A stretch of 64,000 nucleotides of DNA from Chitinophagales bacterium. Lineage in GTDB: Bacteria > Bacteroidota > Bacteroidia > Chitinophagales > Chitinophagaceae. The stretch is from positions 1-64,000 of the forward strand of contig JAATFP010000019.1 in assembly GCA_015655125.1 (NCBI GenBank), given 5' to 3'. A model generated the notes under the pieces. It saw nothing but the letters and a program-made list of their open reading frames with translations, was not told where the DNA came from and did not search any database. Below are positions 43,390-51,853 of this stretch, piece after piece. Numbering within the stretch: position 1 is the first letter of the stretch; each line of letters begins with the position of its first letter. The position numbers were made by a program, and so were the translations under genes.

Positions 43390-44402
43390 ATGAAAACTAA
43401 CCGCTGGCTACTACCCGTGCTTTTGCTGCTGGGAAAATTTTGTTTGGCCCAAACTACCTTCACACAATTTTATAGCGTCCCGTTATCATTCAACCCGGCA
43501 AATACGGGGAGATTTAATAAGAGTTACCGCATCGGGGGTGATTCACGCAGGAAAAAAACTCACACAGCGATATTTTTAATAAAAATATCTTATTCGCAGA
43601 TTGCAAAATATTAAACTCCTCAATTCCCGAAAACGATTGCCTTGCAGCCGGAATAAGTGCTTTGAATGAAAATAGTCAGACAGAAGGTATCAACAACAAT
43701 TACGTGTCGTTTTCTTTCGCTTATCAAAAAGGGCTCAATGAAACAGGTACACAACAAATTGGCATAGGTTTTCAAACTACACTTGCCCGTCGCAAACTGG
43801 AAAGGCCAAAAAACATTTTTGAAGATCAGCTTAATCAATTGCTGAGCGCCGGCTATACTAACATCGATTATTCCTTATTTGAAGGCGTTGATATTTCTTA
43901 TACAGATGTTAATGTGGGGCTTATTTATCAGGGGGAAATCAATAGTTCCAATTATCTGTCTGCCGGAATTTCAATGCAACATATTACCACCCCTTACAAG
44001 ACTTTTTCCGGAGGCGAATTGAGTGTTCCACGCGAGGTTTTAAGCCATATTGCGTGGGAAAGACATACAACCTCAGGCAAATCAATATATGTGTCTGCTT
44101 TGACTAATTTTTCCGACAAGCACTTCAACAGTGTGTTGTCTGGTATTTCATACGAAATGCCGCTAAAAAAAAATTACCAGATGCTTTTAGGCGGTTGGTT
44201 AAGAAAGGGCATACGTCAAGATAATAATTCTTTTACTCCATCGCTTGGCTTAAAATGCAAAAACTTTATTATAAACACATCTTACGACATCAACATTTCT
44301 TCAAAACTCGCCAGTCTCAGCAGCGCCAGCGAACTATCATTGATCTATATTAATGCTGTTACCAGAGAGCGGTTTCTTGAAAATAAATTTATCAAGTTCT
44401 GA
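43390..44402 (+). pseudogene. PorP/SprF family outer membrane protein, frameshifted at an A7 run
   Basis: The N-terminal frame (signal peptide, then FTQFYSVPLSFNPANTGRFNKSYRIGG) is typical of PorP/SprF. It ends prematurely at 43614. The second frame, open from 43542, carries the rest: ADCKILNSSIPENDCLAAGISALNEN, then a barrel to 44402. Adding one A to the A7 tract at 43552-43558 joins them as ...RRKKNSHSDIF..., about 337 residues. A one-base deletion in the homopolymer is therefore the simplest cause. SprF-like proteins are needed to export type B T9SS cargo, and such a cargo gene follows 29 bp downstream. Confidence 0.85.
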
Positions 44403-44431
44403 CATTATTTTTTACGCTTAAAAATACCACT

Positions 44432-46261
44432 ATGAAACTCTTCTTTACGAGCTTTTTTTTATTTTTTTGTTTTCTTACCCGTGCTGACAATATCATCAGC
44501 GGGAATAATAATGTTGTTCCGAATGCGGTTGAAATCTATACCGTCAACTGGGATAGTTGGGGCAGCGTGTATGAGAATTATTCCAACGTACAATGGACTG
44601 TTACAAATGGAACAGTGATATCTTCGGATAAACATACGGTAACGGTGCAATGGGACGACATCCCGAATTGGTTAAACGCCACAGGCTCAATCGACGTATA
44701 TGATGATCTCGGAGGGCAATCGGGGAACATACAGGTGGATATCGTAAATTTTTTGGAAGGGACTTCCGCAGAATGTACAGGGGTACTTGGAGCACCTGCA
44801 GTATTTATTGACTTTTCACACGGGAGCAATCCAGGGCCTCCCTTACCCGCAGGCTCCATTACTTACAATTACAGCTCCAGTTGTATAATCAATTCTGGCA
44901 AATATGCTATTTCGAATAGTACCGTAGGCTGCAACGGGAGTTGGCTTGGACTTACTCAGGACCACACTCCAAATGATGTTAACGGCTATATGCTGATGGT
45001 GGATGGAGATGATCACCGTGGTGAAGTATATCGTTCGCTTGTAAGCGGGTTAACGTCGGCTTTCAAATATGAGATGTCTGTGTATATTGCAAATCTTGCA
45101 GACGGCTATCAGAAGCCGAGAATCAATTTTGAAATACGCGATTTATCAAACAACCTGATTCAAAAAAGCGGTTCTTACACCATTCCGTTCGATGGTGCCG
45201 CACCATGGAAAAAAGTTTCTTTCATGTTTGACCTGCCCCTGGGCTCCAGTTCGGTGTATGTCGTTTTGGTAAACGACCATAATGATGAAAGCGGAAATGA
45301 TTTTGTTGTGGATGACATATCTTTTGCACCCTGTTATCCGCCCATACTGGCCTCGTTTTCCAGCAGTTCGATCGTTGATAAATCCTACATATGCAATAAT
45401 GGCACTGTAAATCTTTATTCAAGATGGCCTACCCCCTCCATTCCTTATACGAACCCCGGTTTCAAATGGCAAAAGAGTTCCAATAATGGGATTACCTGGA
45501 TAGACATCCCTGGGGCAACCACCATGAATTTCACCCAAACGGAAGCAGTAGCCGGTTTATTTCAATACAGGATGTATGCTTACGAAACGGCCGCTCCGAG
45601 TCAATTCGTGGTTTCAAATGCGATTTCTTACTTTGTTCAAAAAATGGTTGTGGAAGCAAAAACGCATAACGTTTTTGCCTGTAATCCTAACCCGGTTCAA
45701 TTGAACCCGACATATTATGTGCAATATGCCGATCCTTACGGCCCGGCACTAACGTATACTTACCTCTGGTCACCCGGCACTTACTTGAGTAGCACTACCA
45801 TTGCCACTCCAAATATTTCATTGCCTGCACTGCCACCGCCGGCCGCGAACCTTCCCCCACCACCCCCTATAAATTACAGTTATTCACTTACAGTTACCAA
45901 CAACAATTTTGCAGGTTGTGTTGCAACGGGCACTCAAACGGTGTCGCATTATAATCCGCGTAAAGTAGCAGTCCCTTCCGCATTTACACCTGACCTCACA
46001 ACCAATAATCTGTTCAGACCAATAAATTTAGATGATTATCCAGGTGGTAAATTCTGGGTCAATAATCGCTGGGGACAAAATGTATTTTATTCGGAGGGTC
46101 CTACGCTGCTCAATTATTCGTGGAACGGCAAGTACCAGGGCATACCCCAGGAACAGGGGAACTATGTATGGATTGTTCAAATTCCGGGGTGCCCCACCAA
46201 TATACTAAACGGCGGCACAGGAACCAATGTGCCTAACGGAAATGTATTATTGATCCGGTAA
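44432..46261 (+). CDS. T9SS type B cargo protein (gliding motility-associated C-terminal domain)
   Basis: Secreted 609-residue surface protein. A signal peptide (residues 1-18) is followed by a PKD/Ig-like start, a central carbohydrate-binding-like beta region (about residues 110-300) and an Ig-like module. A proline-rich stretch (LPPPPPINYS) precedes the C-terminal type B sorting domain: VPSAFTPD, FWVNNRWGQNVFYS, NYSWNGKYQG, QGNYVWIVQI. This is the CHU_C/TIGR04131-type signal. Pairing with the upstream PorP/SprF gene follows the known cargo-SprF genetic linkage. The function of the passenger is unknown. Confidence 0.87.
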   Translation: MKLFFTSFFLFFCFLTRADNIISGNNNVVPNAVEIYTVNWDSWGSVYENYSNVQWTVTNGTVISSDKHTVTVQWDDIPNWLNATGSIDVYDDLGGQSGNIQVDIVNFLEGTSAECTGVLGAPAVFIDFSHGSNPGPPLPAGSITYNYSSSCIINSGKYAISNSTVGCNGSWLGLTQDHTPNDVNGYMLMVDGDDHRGEVYRSLVSGLTSAFKYEMSVYIANLADGYQKPRINFEIRDLSNNLIQKSGSYTIPFDGAAPWKKVSFMFDLPLGSSSVYVVLVNDHNDESGNDFVVDDISFAPCYPPILASFSSSSIVDKSYICNNGTVNLYSRWPTPSIPYTNPGFKWQKSSNNGITWIDIPGATTMNFTQTEAVAGLFQYRMYAYETAAPSQFVVSNAISYFVQKMVVEAKTHNVFACNPNPVQLNPTYYVQYADPYGPALTYTYLWSPGTYLSSTTIATPNISLPALPPPAANLPPPPPINYSYSLTVTNNNFAGCVATGTQTVSHYNPRKVAVPSAFTPDLTTNNLFRPINLDDYPGGKFWVNNRWGQNVFYSEGPTLLNYSWNGKYQGIPQEQGNYVWIVQIPGCPTNILNGGTGTNVPNGNVLLIR

Positions 46262-46354
46262 AAAGAATCACCGATCCTATTAATAAAAAGTTTCGAATAG
46301 TTCTTAAATTTAAGCGCTATTTGAACACTCGAATGACCACCATCCCGATAGTGT

Positions 46355-47131
46355 ATGAAACTAAAACTTTTTATCATTGCAACGATTTTGTTATTGGGCA
46401 AAAATTCTTTTGGCCAGTCTGCCGATATCGATGCCGACCGGCCCGGGCAAACAATTGGTCCATACGCAGTGCCGGTAAAATCATTTCAAACAGAGATCGG
46501 CCTTCTGCGTCAAACAGATAAAGGCTTCCCGCCTTTTATCGATAGATATTTTCAGCATCCCTCGCTGCTGGCTAAATATGGATTAGTGAAATTTGTGGAG
46601 TTGCGAGTTATTACGGAATATGCGACTATTTCCGAGGAACAGGGTAATATAAAAAACAGCAAATCGGGAATCAACAATCTGCAGGTTGGTGGAAAATTTA
46701 ATTTTGTGAAAGATAAGGGCCTGCGGCCGGCGATCGCACTGATAGCCCATTATAATTTTCGTGGACGGCGCAGCTTGTATAAAGATTCCGTGGACGGCGC
46801 CAATTTCCGCTTTGCCTTCCGGCACAACTTTTCACAGTCGTTTTCACTTGGTTACAATCTTGGAATGGCCTGGGAAAGGTTTGGCTCCAGCCCGGCATTT
46901 ATTTATACACTTTCGCCAAAGTTTACATTTGCCGAAAAGTGGCAGGCTTTTGCGGAGATTTTCGGCTACATCTGGAATGACCGTCCTCCGAACCATAGTG
47001 CCGACGGCGGCATATCCTACTTTCTGAACGATCAATTGAAAATAGACGCATCGGCAGGATTCGGGATAAGCAAACTGAACGCACCGGATAGATTTTATGC
47101 AATAGGGGCTTCTTTCCGATTTGGAAACTGA
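46355..47131 (+). CDS. Outer membrane transporter-like protein (phenol MetA pathway family, PF13557-like)
   Basis: Signal peptide (MKLKLFIIATILLLGKNSFGQ) and a beta-barrel-type sequence of 258 residues. It begins DIDADRPGQTIGPYAVPVKSFQTEIG, the characteristic start of this family of putative outer membrane channels, and ends in an aromatic-rich strand. Despite the Pfam name, a role in phenol degradation is not implied. It is followed by a strong terminator. Confidence 0.78.
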   Translation: MKLKLFIIATILLLGKNSFGQSADIDADRPGQTIGPYAVPVKSFQTEIGLLRQTDKGFPPFIDRYFQHPSLLAKYGLVKFVELRVITEYATISEEQGNIKNSKSGINNLQVGGKFNFVKDKGLRPAIALIAHYNFRGRRSLYKDSVDGANFRFAFRHNFSQSFSLGYNLGMAWERFGSSPAFIYTLSPKFTFAEKWQAFAEIFGYIWNDRPPNHSADGGISYFLNDQLKIDASAGFGISKLNAPDRFYAIGASFRFGN

Positions 47132-47180
47132 ACGTTCATTCAGGGGCGATATATTACCTAAGTTTGTTGATATTGGCATA

Positions 47181-47213
47181 AAAAAACCGGTGACTACCAT
47201 CACCGGTTTTTTT
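47181..47213. terminator. Bidirectional terminator
   Basis: A 13-bp stem (AAAAAACCGGTGA / TCACCGGTTTTTT) with a 6-nt loop and a long T run on the plus strand and A run on the other. It lies between the barrel gene and the converging GIN-domain gene. Confidence 0.95.
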
Positions 47214-47262
47214 TTCTGGATGAAATCCTGTTCACATTAGCCGAAAAACTCTGCATTTCAAG

Positions 47263-47964
47263 TTAGTTTTCTTTGGCTACACTTCCGCCGCTGCTTTCAT
47301 CTTTCTTCACTACCGCCGCTGCGCCTTTATATTTCACTCCGCCGCCACTGCTGGCGCTGCCATCTACAGAAACGCTTGCAAAAACATCCACCTGCGCGCC
47401 ACTGCTTGCATCGGCGGCAGCCGCTTCGCTCAGCAATTCAAATGCATGAACGGATGAGCCGCTTGAGCCGGAAGCTTTCACCGTTTTGGTGCGACCGGTC
47501 ACATTTATCTCAGAGCCGCTGCTGGCATCGGCATCCACGCGGGGCGCATCCACCTTGAAAGTGATCTTGCCCGCGCTCGACGCTTCCAATGTAACCGTTC
47601 CCGTGGAGTTCATCCTTTCTGCCGACATAATTTCTGCCCCGGAAGAAACGTTTACACCCGTCAACTCTTCCGCCGTTACATACACTTTAATATGCACATT
47701 ACTAACACTCGTATGATCTTTCAATCCGATCTGCAGCGTGTTCCCATCCACATCCGTTTCCACAAGATCGATGATGTTGTCGTCTGCTTCCACACTTACA
47801 CCACTGGTGCCTTTACGGATTTCCACTTCACTCCCTTCACTGGCAGTGATTTTTTTGAATGAGCCAACATTGCGCTTCTGCGTAATAACATGTCCACTGC
47901 CCTCTTCGCTGTCGCAACTGCTGAATAAAACTGCCGCCAATACAACCAGTAACAAATTTTTCAT
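47263..47964 (-). CDS. GIN-domain (DUF2807) lipoprotein
   Basis: Lipoprotein with lipobox LFSSC (Cys17). The 233 residues form the serine-, glycine- and valine-rich right-handed beta-helix-type repeats of the head GIN domain: VNVSSGAEIMS, LEASSAGKITF, ADASSGSEINV, ADASSGAQVDV, GSASSGGGVKY. Each repeat carries an (A/S)SSG motif. Such proteins are abundant in Bacteroidota and of unknown function, presumably in the periplasm or on the outer membrane. Confidence 0.87.
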   Translation of the reverse strand: MKNLLLVVLAAVLFSSCDSEEGSGHVITQKRNVGSFKKITASEGSEVEIRKGTSGVSVEADDNIIDLVETDVDGNTLQIGLKDHTSVSNVHIKVYVTAEELTGVNVSSGAEIMSAERMNSTGTVTLEASSAGKITFKVDAPRVDADASSGSEINVTGRTKTVKASGSSGSSVHAFELLSEAAAADASSGAQVDVFASVSVDGSASSGGGVKYKGAAAVVKKDESSGGSVAKEN

Positions 47965-48143
47965 ATCAATGAATTTAGATTGAGTGCAAATATTTGGAAA
48001 ATAATGTTGCGAAGCAAACCATTTATCAAGTTTGGATGATTTAGAAGTTTAGCGGCTGCGGCCTGTTTTGGTTTAAAGCATGTTGTGATCCCGTCCGTAC
48101 GACGTTCGGCCGGGCGGGCAGCCATTATTGACCATTCCCCCAT
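47965..48143. other. guaA upstream spacer without other genes
   Basis: About 200 bp between divergent genes. It contains TTTAGAAGTTTAGCGG-like words at about 48042-48055 and a CG-rich stretch near 48100. No gene is seen. The word series CATTCCCC CATTGACT CATTCCGC CATTCACC (phase 8 bp) lies at 48134-48165 and runs into the guaA promoter. Confidence 0.6.
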
Positions 48144-48173
48144 TGACTCATTCCGCCATTCACCTATCTTTGC
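48144..48173 (+). promoter_or_regulatory. guaA promoter TTG-N19-TATCTTTG, 7 bp from the start codon
   Basis: TTG at 48144-48146 and TATCTTTG at 48166-48173 have the exact 19-bp spacing. The -33 TTG lies within a CATTGACT word of the repeat series. The ATG is only 7 bp after the box, so the mRNA should be leaderless or nearly so. Confidence 0.8.
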
Positions 48174-48180
48174 ATCGTTT

Positions 48181-49716
48181 ATGACAGACAAAATCTTAAT
48201 CCTCGATTTCGGTTCCCAGTATACCCAACTGATCGCCCGCGTGGTACGCGAAGCAAACGTTTACTGTGAGATCGTTCCTTTTCAGAAACCCATAGTTTAT
48301 GATCCTTCGCTGAAAGGCATCATCCTTTCCGGCTCGCCGTTTTCGGTAAATGAAGAAAATGCGCCGACAGTAGATATCAAAGCCATGTCGGAAAAATTGC
48401 CGGTGCTTGGTGTTTGCTACGGCGCACAACTGACGGCAAAATTATTTGGCGGCGTCGTGGCCAAAAGCGACAAACGTGAATACGGTCGCGCCAATTTTAC
48501 CGTTGTAAGAGGCGATGAATTGCTGCAGGACGTTTCTATCAATTCGCAGGTTTGGATGAGTCACAGCGACACCATCAAAGAACTGCCGGCGGGCTTTGAA
48601 TTGCTCGGAACAACGGAAAGCATTCCGGTGGCGGCATTTAAAAATGAAGACGGCGCAAAAAATAAAATATACGGGTTGCAATTTCACCCGGAAGTATATC
48701 ATTCCACAGAAGGAAAAACGATCATTAAAAATTTCCTGGTCAATACCTGCGGTTGCTCGCAGGACTGGACGTCGGCGCATTTCATCACTGATTCTGTTGC
48801 CTCTTTGAAAGAAAAATTGGGCAACAGTAAAGTAGTGATGGGATTGAGCGGCGGTGTAGACAGTACCGTCGCGGCCACGCTTATCCATCGCGCCATCGGC
48901 GATAATCTTTTCGGCATTTTTGTAGACAACGGCGTGCTGCGCAAAAACGAATTTGAAGAAGTTTTAAAAATATACAAGCAACTCCGCCTTAATGTAAAAG
49001 GCGTAGATGCGAAAGATCATTTTTATGCAAAACTTGCCGGCAAGACCGATCCGGAAGAAAAGCGCAAAGCGATCGGCAGCGGCTTCATCGAGATCTTCGA
49101 TCAGGAAGCACATAAATTAACCGATATTGAATACCTGGGGCAGGGAACAATTTATCCCGACGTAATTGAATCGGCCGCCGTTCACGGGCCATCGGTTACA
49201 ATCAAGTCGCACCACAATGTGGGCGGTTTGCCAGAAACGATGAAACTCAAGCTGGTGGAGCCTTTGCGGGCACTGTTCAAAGACGAGGTACGGAAGATCG
49301 GGGCTGAATTGGGCATTCCTTCCGAGATGCTTAACAGACACCCATTCCCGGGCCCGGGACTCGGCATCAGAATTTTAGGCGAGATTACACCGGATAAGGT
49401 ACGATTATTGCAAGATGCGGATCTGATATATACCGATTGCCTTAAAAAGTTCGGTCTATACAACAGCGTTTGGCAGGCAGGAACGATCTTATTGCCGGTA
49501 AAAAGTGTGGGCGTGATGGGTGATGAAAGAACATATGAATTTACGGTGGCACTTCGCGCCGTGACTTCAGTTGACGGAATGACTGCGGATTGGGCACATC
49601 TGCCATACGAATTCCTGGGGGCGGTAAGCAACGAGATCATCAATAACGTAAAAGGCATCAACCGCGTAGTGTACGATATCAGCAGCAAGCCACCGGCAAC
49701 AATAGAATGGGAGTAA
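48181..49716 (+). CDS. guaA: GMP synthase (glutamine-hydrolysing)
   Basis: Converts XMP to GMP using glutamine and ATP. The 511 residues contain an N-terminal class I glutamine amidotransferase (catalytic Cys79 in VCYGAQ, His in FHPEVYHS). The ATP pyrophosphatase P-loop ([10 protein letters not shown], about residues 222-231) follows, then the C-terminal dimerisation domain ending PPATIEWE. The ATG at 48181 was chosen because the promoter lies just upstream of it; the frame remains open for 32 further codons, but those cover the promoter. Confidence 0.98.
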   Translation: MTDKILILDFGSQYTQLIARVVREANVYCEIVPFQKPIVYDPSLKGIILSGSPFSVNEENAPTVDIKAMSEKLPVLGVCYGAQLTAKLFGGVVAKSDKREYGRANFTVVRGDELLQDVSINSQVWMSHSDTIKELPAGFELLGTTESIPVAAFKNEDGAKNKIYGLQFHPEVYHSTEGKTIIKNFLVNTCGCSQDWTSAHFITDSVASLKEKLGNSKVVMGLSGGVDSTVAATLIHRAIGDNLFGIFVDNGVLRKNEFEEVLKIYKQLRLNVKGVDAKDHFYAKLAGKTDPEEKRKAIGSGFIEIFDQEAHKLTDIEYLGQGTIYPDVIESAAVHGPSVTIKSHHNVGGLPETMKLKLVEPLRALFKDEVRKIGAELGIPSEMLNRHPFPGPGLGIRILGEITPDKVRLLQDADLIYTDCLKKFGLYNSVWQAGTILLPVKSVGVMGDERTYEFTVALRAVTSVDGMTADWAHLPYEFLGAVSNEIINNVKGINRVVYDISSKPPATIEWE

Positions 49717-49720
49717 ATTG

Positions 49721-49872
49721 GTTTAGGGTTTAGAGGTTAGGGTTGGTTTAGAGGTTTAGCGGACTTCAGCCTGTTTAGACGTGTAGTGTTGAAGATTGAG
49801 AACTTTTAGACCTTGCCAGACAAATCAAACGCTTCAAAGATTTCACTATTGACTATTCACCATTGACTATAT
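49721..49872. repeat. Heptad arrays between guaA and the substrate-binding protein gene
   Basis: Left: GTTTAGG GTTTAGA GGTTAGG (49721-49741), then TTTAG words at irregular spacing to 49760. Right: ACTATTG ACTATTC ACCATTG ACTATAT (49845-49872), exact 7-bp phase, with the last unit overlapping the ATG at 49871. Left and right words differ, unlike the other pairs. Confidence 0.75.
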
Positions 49873-51052
49873 GAATAAAAAAGCCCTCTTTCTTTACCTG
49901 ATCATCATACTGGCTGCCGGAAAATCCTTCGGCCAATCTGCACCGGCAAATTATAAAACTTACAAGGTGGGCATTTTTGCACCATTGTATCTTGATTCTG
50001 TTTTTGATGAAAATGGCTATCGCTATGGAAAGAATTTTCCGAAATTCACTGTACAGGGACTTGATTTCGTTCAGGGTGCGCAGATAGCGCTGGATAGCAT
50101 GCCGTTGTTCAATGGAAATATTCACGCAACTTTTTTTGATTCAAAATCAGGCGAAAAACCTGTGGCGATGCTCATTGACGATAAGGCACTCGACAGCCTT
50201 GACCTCATCATCGGAGCCGTGAAGGACCAGGAATATCTTCAACTGGCCAATTTTGCCCAGAAAAAGAACATTCCGTTCATTTCCGCCATTTATCCGAACG
50301 ATGGGGGCATTACAGCAAACCCCTTCCTTGTAATAGTGAATTCCACCCTTAAAGCACATTGCGAAGCCATTTACAGTTATTTGTTGCAAAACCACGGCAA
50401 CGAACGGATCGTACTTGTACGCCGCCCGGGCGCGCAGGAAGATAAGGTTGCGTCTTATTTCAAAAATATCAATGAACAAGATGGTAAGGCCCTGCTCAAC
50501 ATTCAAACGGTCAACATCACCGATGACAATTTCGATATATTGAAATCAAAACTCGACAGTCTTCATCAGAACGTGATCATCGGTGGCAGCCTGAATGAAG
50601 ATTTTGCGCAGAAACTTGCACTTGAATGTTCTTCTATCACAAAAAAATACAGCAACACGCTGATCGGAATGCCCAACTGGGACGGCTTTAATTTTGTAAG
50701 CAAAAAAAATACTTTAAAAGATTATCCTGTTTATTATACCACCCCTTATTTTAACGGTAAGTGGGATGTACAAAGCAAAATGATCCAGGCGATCTACAAA
50801 AAAAATTACAAATCAGTGCCGTCCGACATGGCCTATCGCGGTTATGAATCCGTGTTTTTGTTTGCACGGCTTCTTACCAGGTACCCCGATGATTATATGA
50901 GTCATCTCAACGATTATCCTTACAAGGTTTTCAATGAATATATCTTCAAACCTGTCTTCATCAATACAAAAAATACCGTTCCGGATTATTTTGAAAACAA
51001 GCGGCTATATTTTATGAAGTCGTTGAATGGAACGGTGTCGAAAGCGTGGTAG
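49871..51052 (+). CDS. Periplasmic binding protein type I (ABC amino-acid-type receptor fold)
   Basis: Signal peptide (MNKKALFLYLIIILAAGKSFGQ), then a 370-residue type I periplasmic binding protein fold: KVGIFAPLYLDS, FVQGAQIALDSM, LIIGAVKDQEYLQLANFAQKKNIPFISA, AYRGYESVFLFARLL. No permease or ATPase genes are nearby, so it may be a stand-alone receptor-like protein rather than part of an importer. It lies downstream of guaA on the same strand, separated by heptad arrays. Confidence 0.82.
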   Translation: MNKKALFLYLIIILAAGKSFGQSAPANYKTYKVGIFAPLYLDSVFDENGYRYGKNFPKFTVQGLDFVQGAQIALDSMPLFNGNIHATFFDSKSGEKPVAMLIDDKALDSLDLIIGAVKDQEYLQLANFAQKKNIPFISAIYPNDGGITANPFLVIVNSTLKAHCEAIYSYLLQNHGNERIVLVRRPGAQEDKVASYFKNINEQDGKALLNIQTVNITDDNFDILKSKLDSLHQNVIIGGSLNEDFAQKLALECSSITKKYSNTLIGMPNWDGFNFVSKKNTLKDYPVYYTTPYFNGKWDVQSKMIQAIYKKNYKSVPSDMAYRGYESVFLFARLLTRYPDDYMSHLNDYPYKVFNEYIFKPVFINTKNTVPDYFENKRLYFMKSLNGTVSKAW

Positions 51053-51078
51053 ATGAGCCTGGGGTGTGAGATTTCAGG

Positions 51079-51723
51079 TTACCCCAACAGTTTTTGAATA
51101 TGCGGGTTGATCTCAACAGCCTTGTTAAGTATCATAAAATGACCGCCGGACTTTATCACGATATCGGCTTTTACAAATCGCAGCGGAAGGATCTTATCCG
51201 CCGATCCATGGATATGACTCACTCCAGGTAAAACCTCTTCATTTTTCCAGGAAATGATTTCACCCATTGCCCATTTTAAAAATGCGGGATCGGTATCTTT
51301 TAAAATGGCAGCGAGTAATTTTTGCTCTCTCACAGATCGCGCCCCAAAGAACCAGTTAGTGACAAAGTTTGATTGCTTCAAAACCGTTACGGGCAGTAAG
51401 TTGTGCAAACCCAATTTACCTGCAATCCGGTAATACCAGGGAACTTCCTTTTTATCTCTGGCCGAAGATATGATGATCAGTTTCGCCGGCCGGACTATTT
51501 TTCCCACTTCAATGGCCATCATTCCTCCAAAAGACAACCCGATGAATGCGGCTGCGGGAACGGTGATCTGCAATGCAATACGGCTGGCGTATTGTTTCAT
51601 GGATTCTTTCGGCTGCGGCTTCAGCCAGTTTACATGGATCAATTTGAAGCCCGGAATATCGAGATCCTGAAAGACGCGTTGGTCGGCGCCAAGCCCGCTG
51701 AATAAATAGATCCTTGGTTGCAA
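51079..51723 (-). CDS. Alpha/beta hydrolase
   Basis: 214-residue cytoplasmic hydrolase. The nucleophile elbow GLSFGGM (Ser near residue 64), the acid in HGSADKILP and the histidine in KSGGHFMI form a complete catalytic triad. The N-terminal FSGLGADQRVFQ supplies the oxyanion loop. The substrate is unknown. The frame begins with TTG at 51723; no in-frame ATG precedes the first strand. Confidence 0.82.
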   Translation of the reverse strand: MQPRIYLFSGLGADQRVFQDLDIPGFKLIHVNWLKPQPKESMKQYASRIALQITVPAAAFIGLSFGGMMAIEVGKIVRPAKLIIISSARDKKEVPWYYRIAGKLGLHNLLPVTVLKQSNFVTNWFFGARSVREQKLLAAILKDTDPAFLKWAMGEIISWKNEEVLPGVSHIHGSADKILPLRFVKADIVIKSGGHFMILNKAVEINPHIQKLLG

Positions 51724-51779
51724 ATCATTACTTATGATTGGTAAAATTAGCCCGTTTTATTTCTTGCCGGTAAACCGAT

Positions 51780-51817
51780 ATAAAAAATCCACCCCGTAAA
51801 CGGGGTGGATTTTTTAT
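51780..51817. terminator. Palindromic terminator upstream of the hydrolase gene
   Basis: A 17-bp perfect stem (arms containing AAAAAATCCACCCCG) with a 4-nt TAAA loop and T runs on both strands. It lies between two minus-strand genes and terminates the protease gene before the hydrolase start. Confidence 0.93.
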
Positions 51818-51853
51818 ATTAACCGAAGCCGTAGCTTCAATATATCTATTATC

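Noticed and set aside
43552-43558. Programmed -1 frameshift in porP
   Set aside because: The A7 run does not give a proper X XXY YYZ heptamer in the zero frame and no downstream stimulator was recognised; an indel is simpler.
48085-48180. N-terminal extension of guaA
   Set aside because: The 32 extra codons cover a good TTG-N19-TATCTTTG promoter, and the GMP synthase N-terminus begins at 48181.
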